From Streptomyces asoensis (GTDB taxonomy: Bacteria; Actinomycetota; Actinomycetes; Streptomycetales; Streptomycetaceae): DNA of 64,000 nt. Position 1 is the stretch's first letter. Every line of letters begins with the position of its first letter. This document shows, piece by piece, positions 26,068 to 33,823 of the stretch. The notes beneath the pieces are model-generated. The model was not told where the DNA came from. It saw nothing but the letters and a program-made list of their open reading frames with translations, and did not search any database. A program made the position numbers and the translations under genes. The DNA lies in contig NZ_BNEB01000002.1 in assembly GCF_016860545.1 (NCBI RefSeq), positions 1,240,001-1,304,000 of the forward strand, in the 5' to 3' direction.

Positions 26068-27630
26068 TCAGAGACCGGCGACCTTGGCGCTCGCCGTCAG
26101 CTCGTAGACCAGGGTGACGGTGCGCCGGCCGCCGGGCGGGAGCGTGACGTTCCAGCGGGCGATGCCGTCGGCGTCGACCGTGTCGGGGGCGGGAGCGCAG
26201 AGTTCCTTGCGCAGGCGTACGTCCACCGCCGAGACCTCGGAGACCGGGATCCGTTCGCGCACGACCACCACCCGTTCGTCCTGCTCGCCGGGGGTGGAGA
26301 AGCGGGACACGTGGAGGCGGACCGTACGGGTGATCACGGTCCGCTGGGTGAGGGTCGCCGTCTCGCGGGTCTCCTCCGTCCCCCGGGTGACCCGGTGGTC
26401 GTCGCGGCTGCCGTAGGCCAGTTCCACGGGGGCCTGGGGAGCGGTGAAGTCCAGAGTTCCGCGGCCGGTGAACCCGCTGCCCCGGACGAGGTCGACGGGC
26501 CCGGCGAGCAGGGCGTGGCCGGACAGGTTGTCGAACCGCACCACCTGCGTGACCAGCGGGGACAGCTCGGGTGCGCAGGCGTACTCGATGCCGGCGGCCG
26601 TAGTGAAGGAGGAGAGCGGGACGCGGTGGGCGCGGCCGTCCGCGGGTACCCGTACCGGCGCGGGGGAGTGCAGGACCCGCACCTCGCCCGCGTCGTCGAC
26701 GCCCGGCAGACCGAGCACGGGGGCCGGACCGAGGTCCGCGATCTCCTCCTCGCGCAGTTCGACCTCGACCGTGCGGCGCTCGGCGGGCGTGCGGTCCTGG
26801 AGCGTCAGCCGGTCCGCCTCCAGCCCGGGTGGTTCGGTGGCCAGCGCCGAGCGGGCCGTCGACAGCGTCAGCCGTACGTCGGACCAGTCCTCGCCGGTCC
26901 GCTGCCAGACGATCGCGTCGGTCTCCAGCGTCAGGGAGTCACCGTCGAGGACCGCCCGGTAGGCGGGCCGCCACAACGCGCACGGGGTCAGATGGCCGAG
27001 CCGCAGACGGGCCGGTCCGGCGGCCGCGGCCTCCACGGTCAGTTCGATGTGGCCGACCAGTTCGGCGGGTTCCTCCTCGGCGAGCCGCAGGAGGCGCCCG
27101 GCCTCGTCGAGTTCCGCGGTGAGGGCGACCCACCGGGCCTCCAGGGCGCGCAGCCGCTCACCGTGGGCGTCGCGTTCGCCGTCCACCCGGTCCAGTTCGC
27201 GGGCCCAGCGTTCCCCTTCCGCCTCCCCCGAACCCGCACCCTCGCCGATCTCCCGCAGCAGGTCGGCGGCGAGCCGGCCGAGCACGTCGAGGCGGGTGTG
27301 CAGCCGGTCGCGCCGCTGCTCCAGGTCGCGCAGTTTCTCCTCGTGCGCGCGCACGCGCCGGCGCAGGGCGGAGTCGTCGTCGGCGGGCCGCGGCCCGCGG
27401 GGGGTCCAGGTGCGCACGATCCGCACGTCGAGGACGGTCGCGGGCTGCTCGGCGGCGGTCAGCTCGGCGTGCAGCGTACGGTCCACGGCCAGCGCGCTGA
27501 CCGGCCCGAGACGCAGCCGCTGGACGCCTGCCGCGAGGTCGAGCACGGTGGTGCGCTCGACGTGGGCGCGGTCCTCCAGGCAGGTGACGGCGGTGACGGG
27601 GAGGGGGATCGGCTCCGGTGCCGTGGACAT
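26068..27630 (-). CDS. MuiA-like DUF4139 domain protein (short paralogue)
   Basis: A 520-residue protein of the mucoidy-inhibitor A family: an N-terminal DUF4140-like strand region (VTAVTCLEDRAHVERTTVLDL), a coiled coil (about residues 85-180, rich in Arg/Glu/Leu) and a C-terminal DUF4139 beta domain. The last contains PAYRAVLDGDSLTL, WQRTGEDWSDVRLTLSTA and an RIPVSEVSAVDV strand. There is no signal peptide or membrane span, so it is probably cytoplasmic. It lies only six bases after the stop of the longer paralogue, and its Shine-Dalgarno (CAGGAG) is inside that gene's end, so translation is probably coupled. Biochemical function is unknown. Confidence 0.85.
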   Translation of the reverse strand: MSTAPEPIPLPVTAVTCLEDRAHVERTTVLDLAAGVQRLRLGPVSALAVDRTLHAELTAAEQPATVLDVRIVRTWTPRGPRPADDDSALRRRVRAHEEKLRDLEQRRDRLHTRLDVLGRLAADLLREIGEGAGSGEAEGERWARELDRVDGERDAHGERLRALEARWVALTAELDEAGRLLRLAEEEPAELVGHIELTVEAAAAGPARLRLGHLTPCALWRPAYRAVLDGDSLTLETDAIVWQRTGEDWSDVRLTLSTARSALATEPPGLEADRLTLQDRTPAERRTVEVELREEEIADLGPAPVLGLPGVDDAGEVRVLHSPAPVRVPADGRAHRVPLSSFTTAAGIEYACAPELSPLVTQVVRFDNLSGHALLAGPVDLVRGSGFTGRGTLDFTAPQAPVELAYGSRDDHRVTRGTEETRETATLTQRTVITRTVRLHVSRFSTPGEQDERVVVVRERIPVSEVSAVDVRLRKELCAPAPDTVDADGIARWNVTLPPGGRRTVTLVYELTASAKVAGL

Positions 27631-27636
27631 GGGGTG

Positions 27637-29814
27637 TCAGCTCCTGCGGTTGCCGCCGGCCAGGGTCTTGGCGGACGCGATACGGATCTCGTAGCCGCCG
27701 TCGAGGGCGGTCGTGCTGCCGGCGGGCAGTTCCACCCGCCAGATACGGGTGCCGGGGGCGTGCTGCTCCAGGCCCTCGCCGTCCTCGGGCGGGATCTTCC
27801 AGTCGGCCCGCTCGTCGATCCGGATGTCCGTGTCGGACGTGACCGGTACCCGTTCACGGACCTCGACGGTGACGGGACCGGCGAGCAGGTTGGCCAGCTC
27901 CACGTGGACGCGGTGGTCGAGCACGGTGGTGCTGTTGCGCAGGCCGGCGGTCGACTCGTGCAGGTTGGTGCGGCGCGTGACCCGGATCCCCTGGGCGGGG
28001 CCGAGGCCGACGCGGGAGACACCGCCCGGGGCGAGCGTGGGCAGCGCGGTGGTCAGCTGGAAGTCGTCACCGGCGGTGACCTCCACCGGTCCGGCCAGCA
28101 GCGCCTGGTCGGTGGAGTTGGAGAGCACCAGCGTCGCGTACACGGTCTGCTCCACCGACGGGACGCAGAGGTACTCGGTGTGCAGACCGACCGGGATCTC
28201 GCCGACGGTGACCGTGTGCCAGGTGCCGTCGGAGGGGATGTCGGCGCGGGCCACCGCGTCGAAGCGGTGGTCGAACGAACCGGCCGACTCGCGGGGCCGC
28301 ACCGCGTGTCCGGGCAGCGGCAGCGCGGTCACCGCCTCGGCGCGGCGGCGGTACTCGGCCGCCACCGGGTCGAAGGCCGCGTCGGGGAACAGCCGGCCCC
28401 GGCGGACGCCCGCCTCCTCGGGGCCGCGCAGGACGAGGGCGGTGTAGTCGAGTTCGGCGCCGGTCGGACGCGGGGGACCGGTCACCGGCTCCGCGGCGGG
28501 CCACTGCGGGGCCGGGCCGCCCGGCGCGGGAGGCGGCGGCGCCAGGCCCGGGGCAGCCGGTGCCATGGCGGCCGGGGCCGCGGGGACCATGCCGCGGGGC
28601 CGGCCCGCGGCGCGCGGACGGGAGGGGACCGCCCTGGCGCGCTCGTCCGCCGCGCCGCCGAAGGCCTGCGGATACACGCCCTCGGCGCCCCCCGCCGAGG
28701 AGTCGGGGGGCGGTGCGCCGTAGACCGGCGGGGCCACCGACGGCGCGGGGGGCGGTGCGCCGTGACCGGGCGGGGCCGCGGGCGGCTCGCCGTAGGCCGC
28801 CGCCTTGTACTGCGGGGCCGGGACGGGACCGTCCGCCGCCACGGGCAGGGGAGCGGCGCCCGGGGACAGCGGCGCGGCGGACCCGGGGCGGGCCGGTCGC
28901 GGGCCTGCCGTGTCGTACCCGGTGAAGAGGTCGGCCAGTCCGGCCGGCGGCTCGCGCCAGCCGGACGGCGACGGGGCGGGCTGGCGGCGGCCGATCCGCA
29001 TCGAACGCAGCCGCGGCAGATCGGTACGGCGCCGCAGATCGGCCGTGGCCAGCGCGATCCGTACGCCGGACCAGTCCTCGCCGGTCCGCTGGGCGACCGA
29101 GGCGCGCAGCACCAGCCGGCCGCTGCTGTCGCCCGCACGGTGGGTGAGCCGGTAGGCCGGCACCCAGACCGCGCCCGGCACGCCGTACTCCAGCTCCACC
29201 TCCACGTCACCCGTGCCGTCGAGGGTCAGGACCGCCGACACCGTGGTCTCCAGGTGCGCGTCGGGCGCGTCGGTGGAGGCACGGGCGAGCCGGTCGGCGG
29301 CGACGGCGAGTGCGTGCTCGGCGCGCTCCACCGCCTCCTCCAGGTCGACGAGACGGGTCTGGAGCGCCGCGAGCCGCTCGTCGACGAACTCGGCGAGTCC
29401 CAGCCAGGCGTCGACCGGGGTGCGCCGGTGCGGGTCCTCGCGCCTGCGGACGGGGGGCACCGGCCGCAGCGCCCTGACCTCCTCGATCACCACCAGCTGG
29501 CGGTCCCGGTGTCCGCGCGCCGCCTCGCACGCGTCGAGCAGCCGGTCCACCTCGCGCCGCAGGGCGTCCGGGGCGTCGGTGACGGCGGGCTCGGCCTCGA
29601 CCTCGACCCGTGCCTCGGTGACGCGCACTCCCGAAGCGTCCGTGACCCGGGCCCGCAGGGATCCGGGGTCCAGCGAGCGGGGCAGTCCCGTCACCCTGAC
29701 CCGGCCGTCCTGCGGCACACTGCCGCGGGCCAGACGGCGGCAGAGCGCGCCCTGCGCGTACACCACCACCGCATCGAGAGCCGAATCCCACCGCTGTGCC
29801 GTTCGAGCCGTCAT
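27637..29814 (-). CDS. MuiA-like DUF4139 domain protein (long paralogue with Pro/Ala-rich insert)
   Basis: A 725-residue paralogue of the adjacent gene. The N-terminal DUF4140-like part (AVVVYAQGALCRRLARG) and coiled coil run to about residue 190. The DUF4139 start follows (PAYRLTHRAGDSSGRLVL, QRTGEDWSGVRIALATADL). The domain is then interrupted at about 255-425 by a low-complexity insert of Pro, Ala and Gly with APPVYGAPPP-type repeats, before the beta domain resumes with LDYTALVLRGPEEAG, WHTVTVGEIPVGLHTEYL and RVPVTSDTDIRI. The start ATG at 29814 has GGGGAG just upstream. The two genes form an operon, and heteromer formation is a reasonable guess. Confidence 0.82.
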   Translation of the reverse strand: MTARTAQRWDSALDAVVVYAQGALCRRLARGSVPQDGRVRVTGLPRSLDPGSLRARVTDASGVRVTEARVEVEAEPAVTDAPDALRREVDRLLDACEAARGHRDRQLVVIEEVRALRPVPPVRRREDPHRRTPVDAWLGLAEFVDERLAALQTRLVDLEEAVERAEHALAVAADRLARASTDAPDAHLETTVSAVLTLDGTGDVEVELEYGVPGAVWVPAYRLTHRAGDSSGRLVLRASVAQRTGEDWSGVRIALATADLRRRTDLPRLRSMRIGRRQPAPSPSGWREPPAGLADLFTGYDTAGPRPARPGSAAPLSPGAAPLPVAADGPVPAPQYKAAAYGEPPAAPPGHGAPPPAPSVAPPVYGAPPPDSSAGGAEGVYPQAFGGAADERARAVPSRPRAAGRPRGMVPAAPAAMAPAAPGLAPPPPAPGGPAPQWPAAEPVTGPPRPTGAELDYTALVLRGPEEAGVRRGRLFPDAAFDPVAAEYRRRAEAVTALPLPGHAVRPRESAGSFDHRFDAVARADIPSDGTWHTVTVGEIPVGLHTEYLCVPSVEQTVYATLVLSNSTDQALLAGPVEVTAGDDFQLTTALPTLAPGGVSRVGLGPAQGIRVTRRTNLHESTAGLRNSTTVLDHRVHVELANLLAGPVTVEVRERVPVTSDTDIRIDERADWKIPPEDGEGLEQHAPGTRIWRVELPAGSTTALDGGYEIRIASAKTLAGGNRRS

Positions 29815-30019
29815 CCGCTCCGCTCCCCGCCGCCTGCGTGCTGAGCGAAGCCTACGCCCGGCCGGTCCGCGCCGAACGGAGAACCCGTGGGGGAACGCCG
29901 GGCCCCGGCGCGGGAATTCGGTGGTGCCCCGGGCGCCGAACCGCTAGTTTCCGCGAACCGTCAGTTTCCGCCCGGACGCGACGCGTCGGGCCGACAGGTG
30001 CTACCGAGGGGAGCCGGGC

Positions 30020-30736
30020 GTGGGGACCGAAGGCGTACGGACGGACCGGCTGGGCCTGCTGCTCGACCAGTTCGACCATGCCAGGGAGACGGCCGAGGCG
30101 CGGCTCGCGGGTCTCGGTGACGAGGAGTACCTGTGGGAGTCCGCGCCCGGGTGCTGGTCGATCCGGCGCCGGGGCGAGGCGGTGACGCCCAGGGCGTTCG
30201 GGCCGGGCGAGTGGGTGCTCGACCTGGGAGCCGCCGACATCCCGGCGAGCGAGTACGCCGAGGTCGCCCGGCAGGCCGCGGACGGCATGACCGTCGAGAA
30301 GATCGCCGACGACTGGAGCGTGAGCACGGAGCGGGTCCGTGAGGTCCTCGCCCACACCGGTCCGCCCAAGCCCGACGAAGCGCCCCTCACGACGATCGCG
30401 TGGCGCCTCGGGCACCTGCACTTCCACTTCGCGGGCCCCTGGGAGTGGACCTTCGGGGAACGGCGGCGGGAGCCGAAGCTCCTGGTCGACTTCACCCCGT
30501 CCGCCGGCCTGGCCCTGGAGCGGTTCTGGGCGGTGATCGACCGCTGGCGCGAGAGCGTGGACGGCGTCACCGAGGAACAGCTCGACACGGTCGGCTTCTC
30601 GCAGTACCCGTACAGCAACGACGCCGAGTACCCGTTCGCCGCAGTGCTGGCGGGCTCCAATCTCGAATTCATCCACCACATGGCCGAGATCGCCCTGCTC
30701 CGGGACCTGTGGCGGATCCGTTCCGCGGCCGGGTAG
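30020..30736 (+). CDS. DinB-family protein with an inserted DUF433-like helix-turn-helix
   Basis: The GTG at 30020 follows a GAGGGGAG Shine-Dalgarno, giving 238 residues. The DinB four-helix fold is recognisable from LLLDQFDHARETAEARL, ESAPGCWSIR, TTIAWRLGHLHFHF and the final NLEFIHHMAEIALLRDLW, with histidines placed like the usual metal site. Between GEWVLDLG and APLTTIAWRLGH, where family members as I recall have only a short loop, there are about 45 extra residues (74-115). These read like a DUF433/antitoxin-type helix-turn-helix (ADGMTVEKIADDWSVSTERV). DinB proteins often act as thiol-dependent transferases or hydrolases. What the insert does is unknown. Confidence 0.78.
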   Translation: MGTEGVRTDRLGLLLDQFDHARETAEARLAGLGDEEYLWESAPGCWSIRRRGEAVTPRAFGPGEWVLDLGAADIPASEYAEVARQAADGMTVEKIADDWSVSTERVREVLAHTGPPKPDEAPLTTIAWRLGHLHFHFAGPWEWTFGERRREPKLLVDFTPSAGLALERFWAVIDRWRESVDGVTEEQLDTVGFSQYPYSNDAEYPFAAVLAGSNLEFIHHMAEIALLRDLWRIRSAAG

Positions 30737-30765
30737 GGCGCAGCCCCGCCGCCGCGTCCGGCGGC

Positions 30766-31233
30766 TCAGGAGCGGAGCCGGGCGCCCGGTCCGGGTCGGG
30801 CGGTCACCTCGCGCGGGGTGAGGGCGGAGTGCTCGGTGGAGCACTCGACGACGACCCGCAGCGGAGCGCCGCAGCCGGTGTGCCGGACGTCCAGGACGGG
30901 GTCCTCGGACTCCAGGGTGTGGGCCTCGCCCCACTGGCTCAGTGCCATCAGCACCGGCCACAGGTCCCAGCCCTTGCGGGTCAGCCGGTACTCGTTGCGC
31001 GGACGGCTGCCCGGTTCGCGGTACGGGACGGTGCGCAGGACGCCGGCCGCCGTCAGCTTGCGCAGCCGGTCGCTCAGCACGGCCTCCGACAGGCCGATGT
31101 GGCGGTGGAAGTCGTCGAAGCGGGTGACCCCGTTCATGGCGTCACGCAGGATCAGCAACGTCCATTTCTCGCCGACCACGTCGAGCGTGCGCTGGACGGG
31201 GCAGTTCTCGGTGCTCGCCTCAAGCCACTCCAT
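30766..31233 (-). CDS. HxlR-family winged-helix transcriptional regulator
   Basis: A 155-residue protein with the HxlR signature. Cys11 lies in TENCPVQRTLDVVGEKWTLLILRD, quoted as NCPVQ...EKWTLLILRD. It is followed by RFDDFHRHIGLSEAVLSDRLRKL (recognition helix) and the wing VPYREPGSRPRNEYRLT. HxlR proteins respond to reactive electrophiles or thiol oxidation through the N-terminal cysteine. The C-terminus carries an extra Cys-containing segment (HTGCGAPLRVVVEC), which may be a second redox or ligand site. It is divergent from the thioesterase across 92 bases, so it may regulate that gene. TAGGAT lies six bases before the ATG. Confidence 0.9.
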   Translation of the reverse strand: MEWLEASTENCPVQRTLDVVGEKWTLLILRDAMNGVTRFDDFHRHIGLSEAVLSDRLRKLTAAGVLRTVPYREPGSRPRNEYRLTRKGWDLWPVLMALSQWGEAHTLESEDPVLDVRHTGCGAPLRVVVECSTEHSALTPREVTARPGPGARLRS

Positions 31234-31325
31234 CCTCCCATCCTAGGACGCTGGCTTCGCCGTTGACAGTCAGGTGAGGCGGAAGCTAGCTTCACTCGAA
31301 AAAGTCAGAGGGAAGGCGCTCGGCC

Positions 31326-31826
31326 GTGGGACGGACACGTACGTATCAATGGGAAGACCCGGCGATCCTGGCGGAGGCCGCCGGACGCATGGCCGGCATC
31401 GACTTCCTGCGCGAACTGCGCGCCGGACGGCTGCCCGGGCCGCCCATCGGCCACCTCGTGGACTTCGCGCTCGACGAGGTGGAGCCCGGCCGGGCCGTCT
31501 TCTCGCTCACACCGGGCGAGGAGCACTACAACCCGATCGGCAGCGTGCACGGCGGGGTCTTCGCCACGCTGCTCGACTCGGCGGCCGGGTGCGCGGTGCA
31601 GTCCACCCTCCCGCAGGGCATGGCGTACACCTCGCTCGACCTGACGGTGAAGTTCCTGCGGCGGATCACCGCCGACACGGGCCCGGTGCGGGCCATCGGC
31701 ACGGTCGTCAGCAGCGGCCGCCGCACCGCCCTGGCCGAGGCGCGGCTGGTCGACGCGAAGGACCGCCTGCTCGCCCACGCCACCAGCAGCTGCCTGCTCT
31801 TCCCGGTCCCGGCGCAGCAGGGGTGA
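31326..31826 (+). CDS. PaaI-family hotdog thioesterase
   Basis: A 166-residue hotdog-fold protein starting at a GTG (31326). It has the PaaI core: HYNPIGSVHGGVFATLLDSAAGCAV (HGG motif with the Asp on the central helix, quoted as GSVHGGVFATLLD), YTSLDLTVKFLRRI and the SSGRRTALAEARLVDAKDRLLAHATSS strands. PaaI-type enzymes hydrolyse acyl-CoA thioesters, often aromatic ones. It is divergently placed from the HxlR regulator, which suggests redox or electrophile-linked control. Confidence 0.9.
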   Translation: MGRTRTYQWEDPAILAEAAGRMAGIDFLRELRAGRLPGPPIGHLVDFALDEVEPGRAVFSLTPGEEHYNPIGSVHGGVFATLLDSAAGCAVQSTLPQGMAYTSLDLTVKFLRRITADTGPVRAIGTVVSSGRRTALAEARLVDAKDRLLAHATSSCLLFPVPAQQG

Positions 31827-31881
31827 CCCCGCCCGCCGGGCGGGGCGACCGGGCCGGCCCGGGCCGTGCGCCGCGGCCCGG
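31827..31881. terminator. Two short stem-loops between thioesterase and SDR genes
   Basis: A GC stem with a short loop (31827-31845) directly after the thioesterase stop, and an eight-base perfect stem 31859-31866 with 31874-31881. Both lie in the 75-base convergent spacer and together can stop both transcripts. Confidence 0.5.
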
Positions 31882-31901
31882 TGCCCCGGCGGGGGCCGGT
31901 C

Positions 31902-32588
31902 TCACGCCGTGGTCGGTGCCGCGGACAGTCCCTGCTTGACGTAGCGGGTGATCTCGTCGGCGAGGATCTCGGGCAGGCCCTTCTCGATGCCGTCGAGCGC
32001 CTGGGCCGCGACCTCGGCGGGGTCGGCCTTCTGGTCGGCGGGGACGCTCGCGGCCATGTCGGTGTCCATGTAGCCGACGTGCAGCGCGGAGACGGTGATG
32101 CCGCGGGGTGCCAGTTCCTCCCGGGTGGCGTCGGTCAGCGCCCAGGCGGCGGCCTTGCTCGCGGCGTAGGAACCGAGGCCGGCCGGGTGCAGCCAGGAGA
32201 GCACCGACAGCACGTTGAGCACGGCACCGCCGCCGTTGTCCTCGATGACCGGCGCGAAGGCCCGCGTGGCGGTCAGCGGTCCGAAGAAGTTCGTCGCCAT
32301 CTCGAGGCGTATCGCGTCCGGGTCGCCGTTCAGCAGCTGTGTGGCGGTGGAGATTCCCGCGTTGTTGATCAGCAGTGTCGTGTCCGAGGCCACGCGGGCC
32401 GCGGCCCGCACCGACTCCTCGTCCGTGACGTCCAGCCGGAGCGGGGTCACGCCCGGCAGGTCGACGGTCTCGGGCCGTCGGGCGGCCGCGTACACCTTCG
32501 CCCCGCGCTCCACCAGCTGTGCGGCCAGGTGACGGCCCAGTCCCCGGTTGGCTCCGGTGACCACCACGACGGCGTCCTTGAGTTCCAT
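31902..32588 (-). CDS. SDR-family oxidoreductase
   Basis: A 228-residue short-chain dehydrogenase: TGANRGLGRHLA cofactor loop, an ARRPETVDL stretch with basic residues that favours NADP, the NNAG strand, catalytic Ser in NVLSVLSWLHP and the YAASKAA motif. The substrate is unknown. It is divergent from a TetR regulator, and a perfect palindrome lies in the shared promoter region, so it is very probably that regulator's target, as in many TetR/SDR quinone- or aldehyde-response pairs. Confidence 0.9.
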   Translation of the reverse strand: MELKDAVVVVTGANRGLGRHLAAQLVERGAKVYAAARRPETVDLPGVTPLRLDVTDEESVRAAARVASDTTLLINNAGISTATQLLNGDPDAIRLEMATNFFGPLTATRAFAPVIEDNGGGAVLNVLSVLSWLHPAGLGSYAASKAAAWALTDATREELAPRGITVSALHVGYMDTDMAASVPADQKADPAEVAAQALDGIEKGLPEILADEITRYVKQGLSAAPTTA

Positions 32589-32630
32589 GTGCGCTCCCAG
32601 TGCTGCGGACCCCGGGGAGGGGCCCTCGTT

Positions 32631-32654
32631 TTTAGATTACATCCATAATCTAAA
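32631..32654. promoter_or_regulatory. Palindromic operator in the TetR/SDR divergent promoter
   Basis: TTTAGATTA at 32631-32639 and TAATCTAAA at 32646-32654 form a perfect nine-base inverted repeat with a six-base spacer. It is A/T-rich in an otherwise G/C-rich region. It lies 43 bases before the SDR start and 69 before the TetR start, the classic place for a TetR-family operator. A degenerate half-site may lie around 32665-32680. Confidence 0.8.
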
Positions 32655-32722
32655 CCGGGACTAAGATAGATTGCAACCGTCATCCAAATGAGCTGTGGGT
32701 CGACTCCGACCGAGGAGGAACG

Positions 32723-33280
32723 ATGGGCCGTGTGTCCCAGGAGCAGGCGCGCGAGAACCGCGAGCGGGTCGTGCGGACCGCGTCCCGGCTCTTCCGTGAG
32801 CAGGGCACCCACATCAGCGTCGCCGACCTGATGAAGGCGGCGGGCCTGACCCACGGCGGCTTCTACAAGCAGTTCGCCTCCAAGGAGGCGCTGATCGACG
32901 AGGCCACGACGCACGCCTTCGGCGAACTCGCCGCGCGTCACGCGGCCGCCGCCGAGGAGGGCGCCGGGGGGCGTGCCGAGGTCCAGCGGGCGCTGATCGA
33001 CGCCTATCTCACCGCCGAGCACCGTGACAACGCGGCCGACGGCTGCCCCGCCGCCGGGCTCGCCCAGGACATGGCCCGTGAACCGGGAGCGAGCGAGGCG
33101 CATCGCGCCTATGCCGAAGGGGTGGGCGCCTTCGCCGAGTTCCTCGCCACCGAGGACGAGGACGGCATCGTCCGGCTGTGCACGATGCTCGGCGCGCTCG
33201 TCCTGGCCCGGGCCACGAAGGACTCGCCCCTGTCCGACGAGATCCTCGCGACCGCGCGGGCGGCCCTCACGCAGAGGTGA
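32723..33280 (+). CDS. TetR/AcrR-family transcriptional regulator
   Basis: A 185-residue protein. The N-terminal TetR domain is clear: ENRERVVRTASRLFREQGTHISVADLMKAAGLTHGGFYKQFASKEAL, quoted as ASRLFREQGTHISVADL and THGGFYKQF. It is followed by a helical ligand domain with the GCPAAGLAQDMAREP region common in the subfamily controlling quinone/electrophile detoxification (NemR/YcdC-like C-terminal TetR_C). It is divergent from the SDR gene, and a perfect inverted repeat between them is the likely operator. Autoregulation is probable. A GAGGAGG Shine-Dalgarno precedes the ATG. Confidence 0.92.
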   Translation: MGRVSQEQARENRERVVRTASRLFREQGTHISVADLMKAAGLTHGGFYKQFASKEALIDEATTHAFGELAARHAAAAEEGAGGRAEVQRALIDAYLTAEHRDNAADGCPAAGLAQDMAREPGASEAHRAYAEGVGAFAEFLATEDEDGIVRLCTMLGALVLARATKDSPLSDEILATARAALTQR

Positions 33281-33360
33281 CCCACCCCGGCGGCGGGCGC
33301 CGTGACGCCTTCCGCAGCACCGGTGGGCCCGGTCGCGGGCGGACGCGAGGTCCGGAGCCC

Positions 33361-33700
33361 GGCCTGCACCGTGACCACCTCCACTCCCGCCTCCCGCAAC
33401 CGGGCGCAGGTCTTCTCGTTCCCACCCCGGGGCGTCGGTGACCACCATGTCGGGTTCCCCCGGGCCGTGCCGGTGCCGGGGAACTTGCCCATGTCCGCCA
33501 CCAGGACCACCTGGGCGCCGGCTGCGATCACGGCTCACTTGACGGCCGTGGTGTGCAGGACCTGCCCGTCGGGGCGGACTCCGCTCGTGCCGAGGAAGAG
33601 CCGGTCGGCGCACCGGGCGGCCAGGGCGTCCACTACCTCGACCCGGACGCCGGCCACGTCGGAGAAGGGTCGTCCTTGCCCACGACCGGCGCGGCGCCGC
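33361..33700 (-). pseudogene. Decayed DeoR-family regulator fragment (sensor domain only)
   Basis: No intact gene lies here, but the minus strand carries an ordered set of DeoRC sensor motifs in shifting frames. In order: ADRLFLGTSGVRPDGQVL, then a TGA stop (33535-33537) where the family has an Arg codon, then AAGAQVVLVADMGKFPGTGTAR, then in another frame PDMVVTDAPG, then back to the earlier frame for ARLREAGVEVVTV. The stop is one transition from CGA, and two compensating indels explain the frame changes. The N-terminal DNA-binding half is absent. The boundaries are approximate. Confidence 0.75.
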
Positions 33701-33823
33701 CATGGACGCCGGCAGCTACACCTTCGTCGCCGACGCGACGAAGGGAGCCCATGCGCTGAGGGCCGGCGCCGCGTCCCGGTACCGGACCCGAACGGTCCGC
33801 CCCGGGACGCGGCCGCGGGGGCC

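Noticed and set aside
25939..29844. A 1301-codon open frame on the plus strand over the DUF4139 pair
   Set aside because: Composition artefact; the minus strand carries two complete family proteins with matched starts and Shine-Dalgarno sequences.
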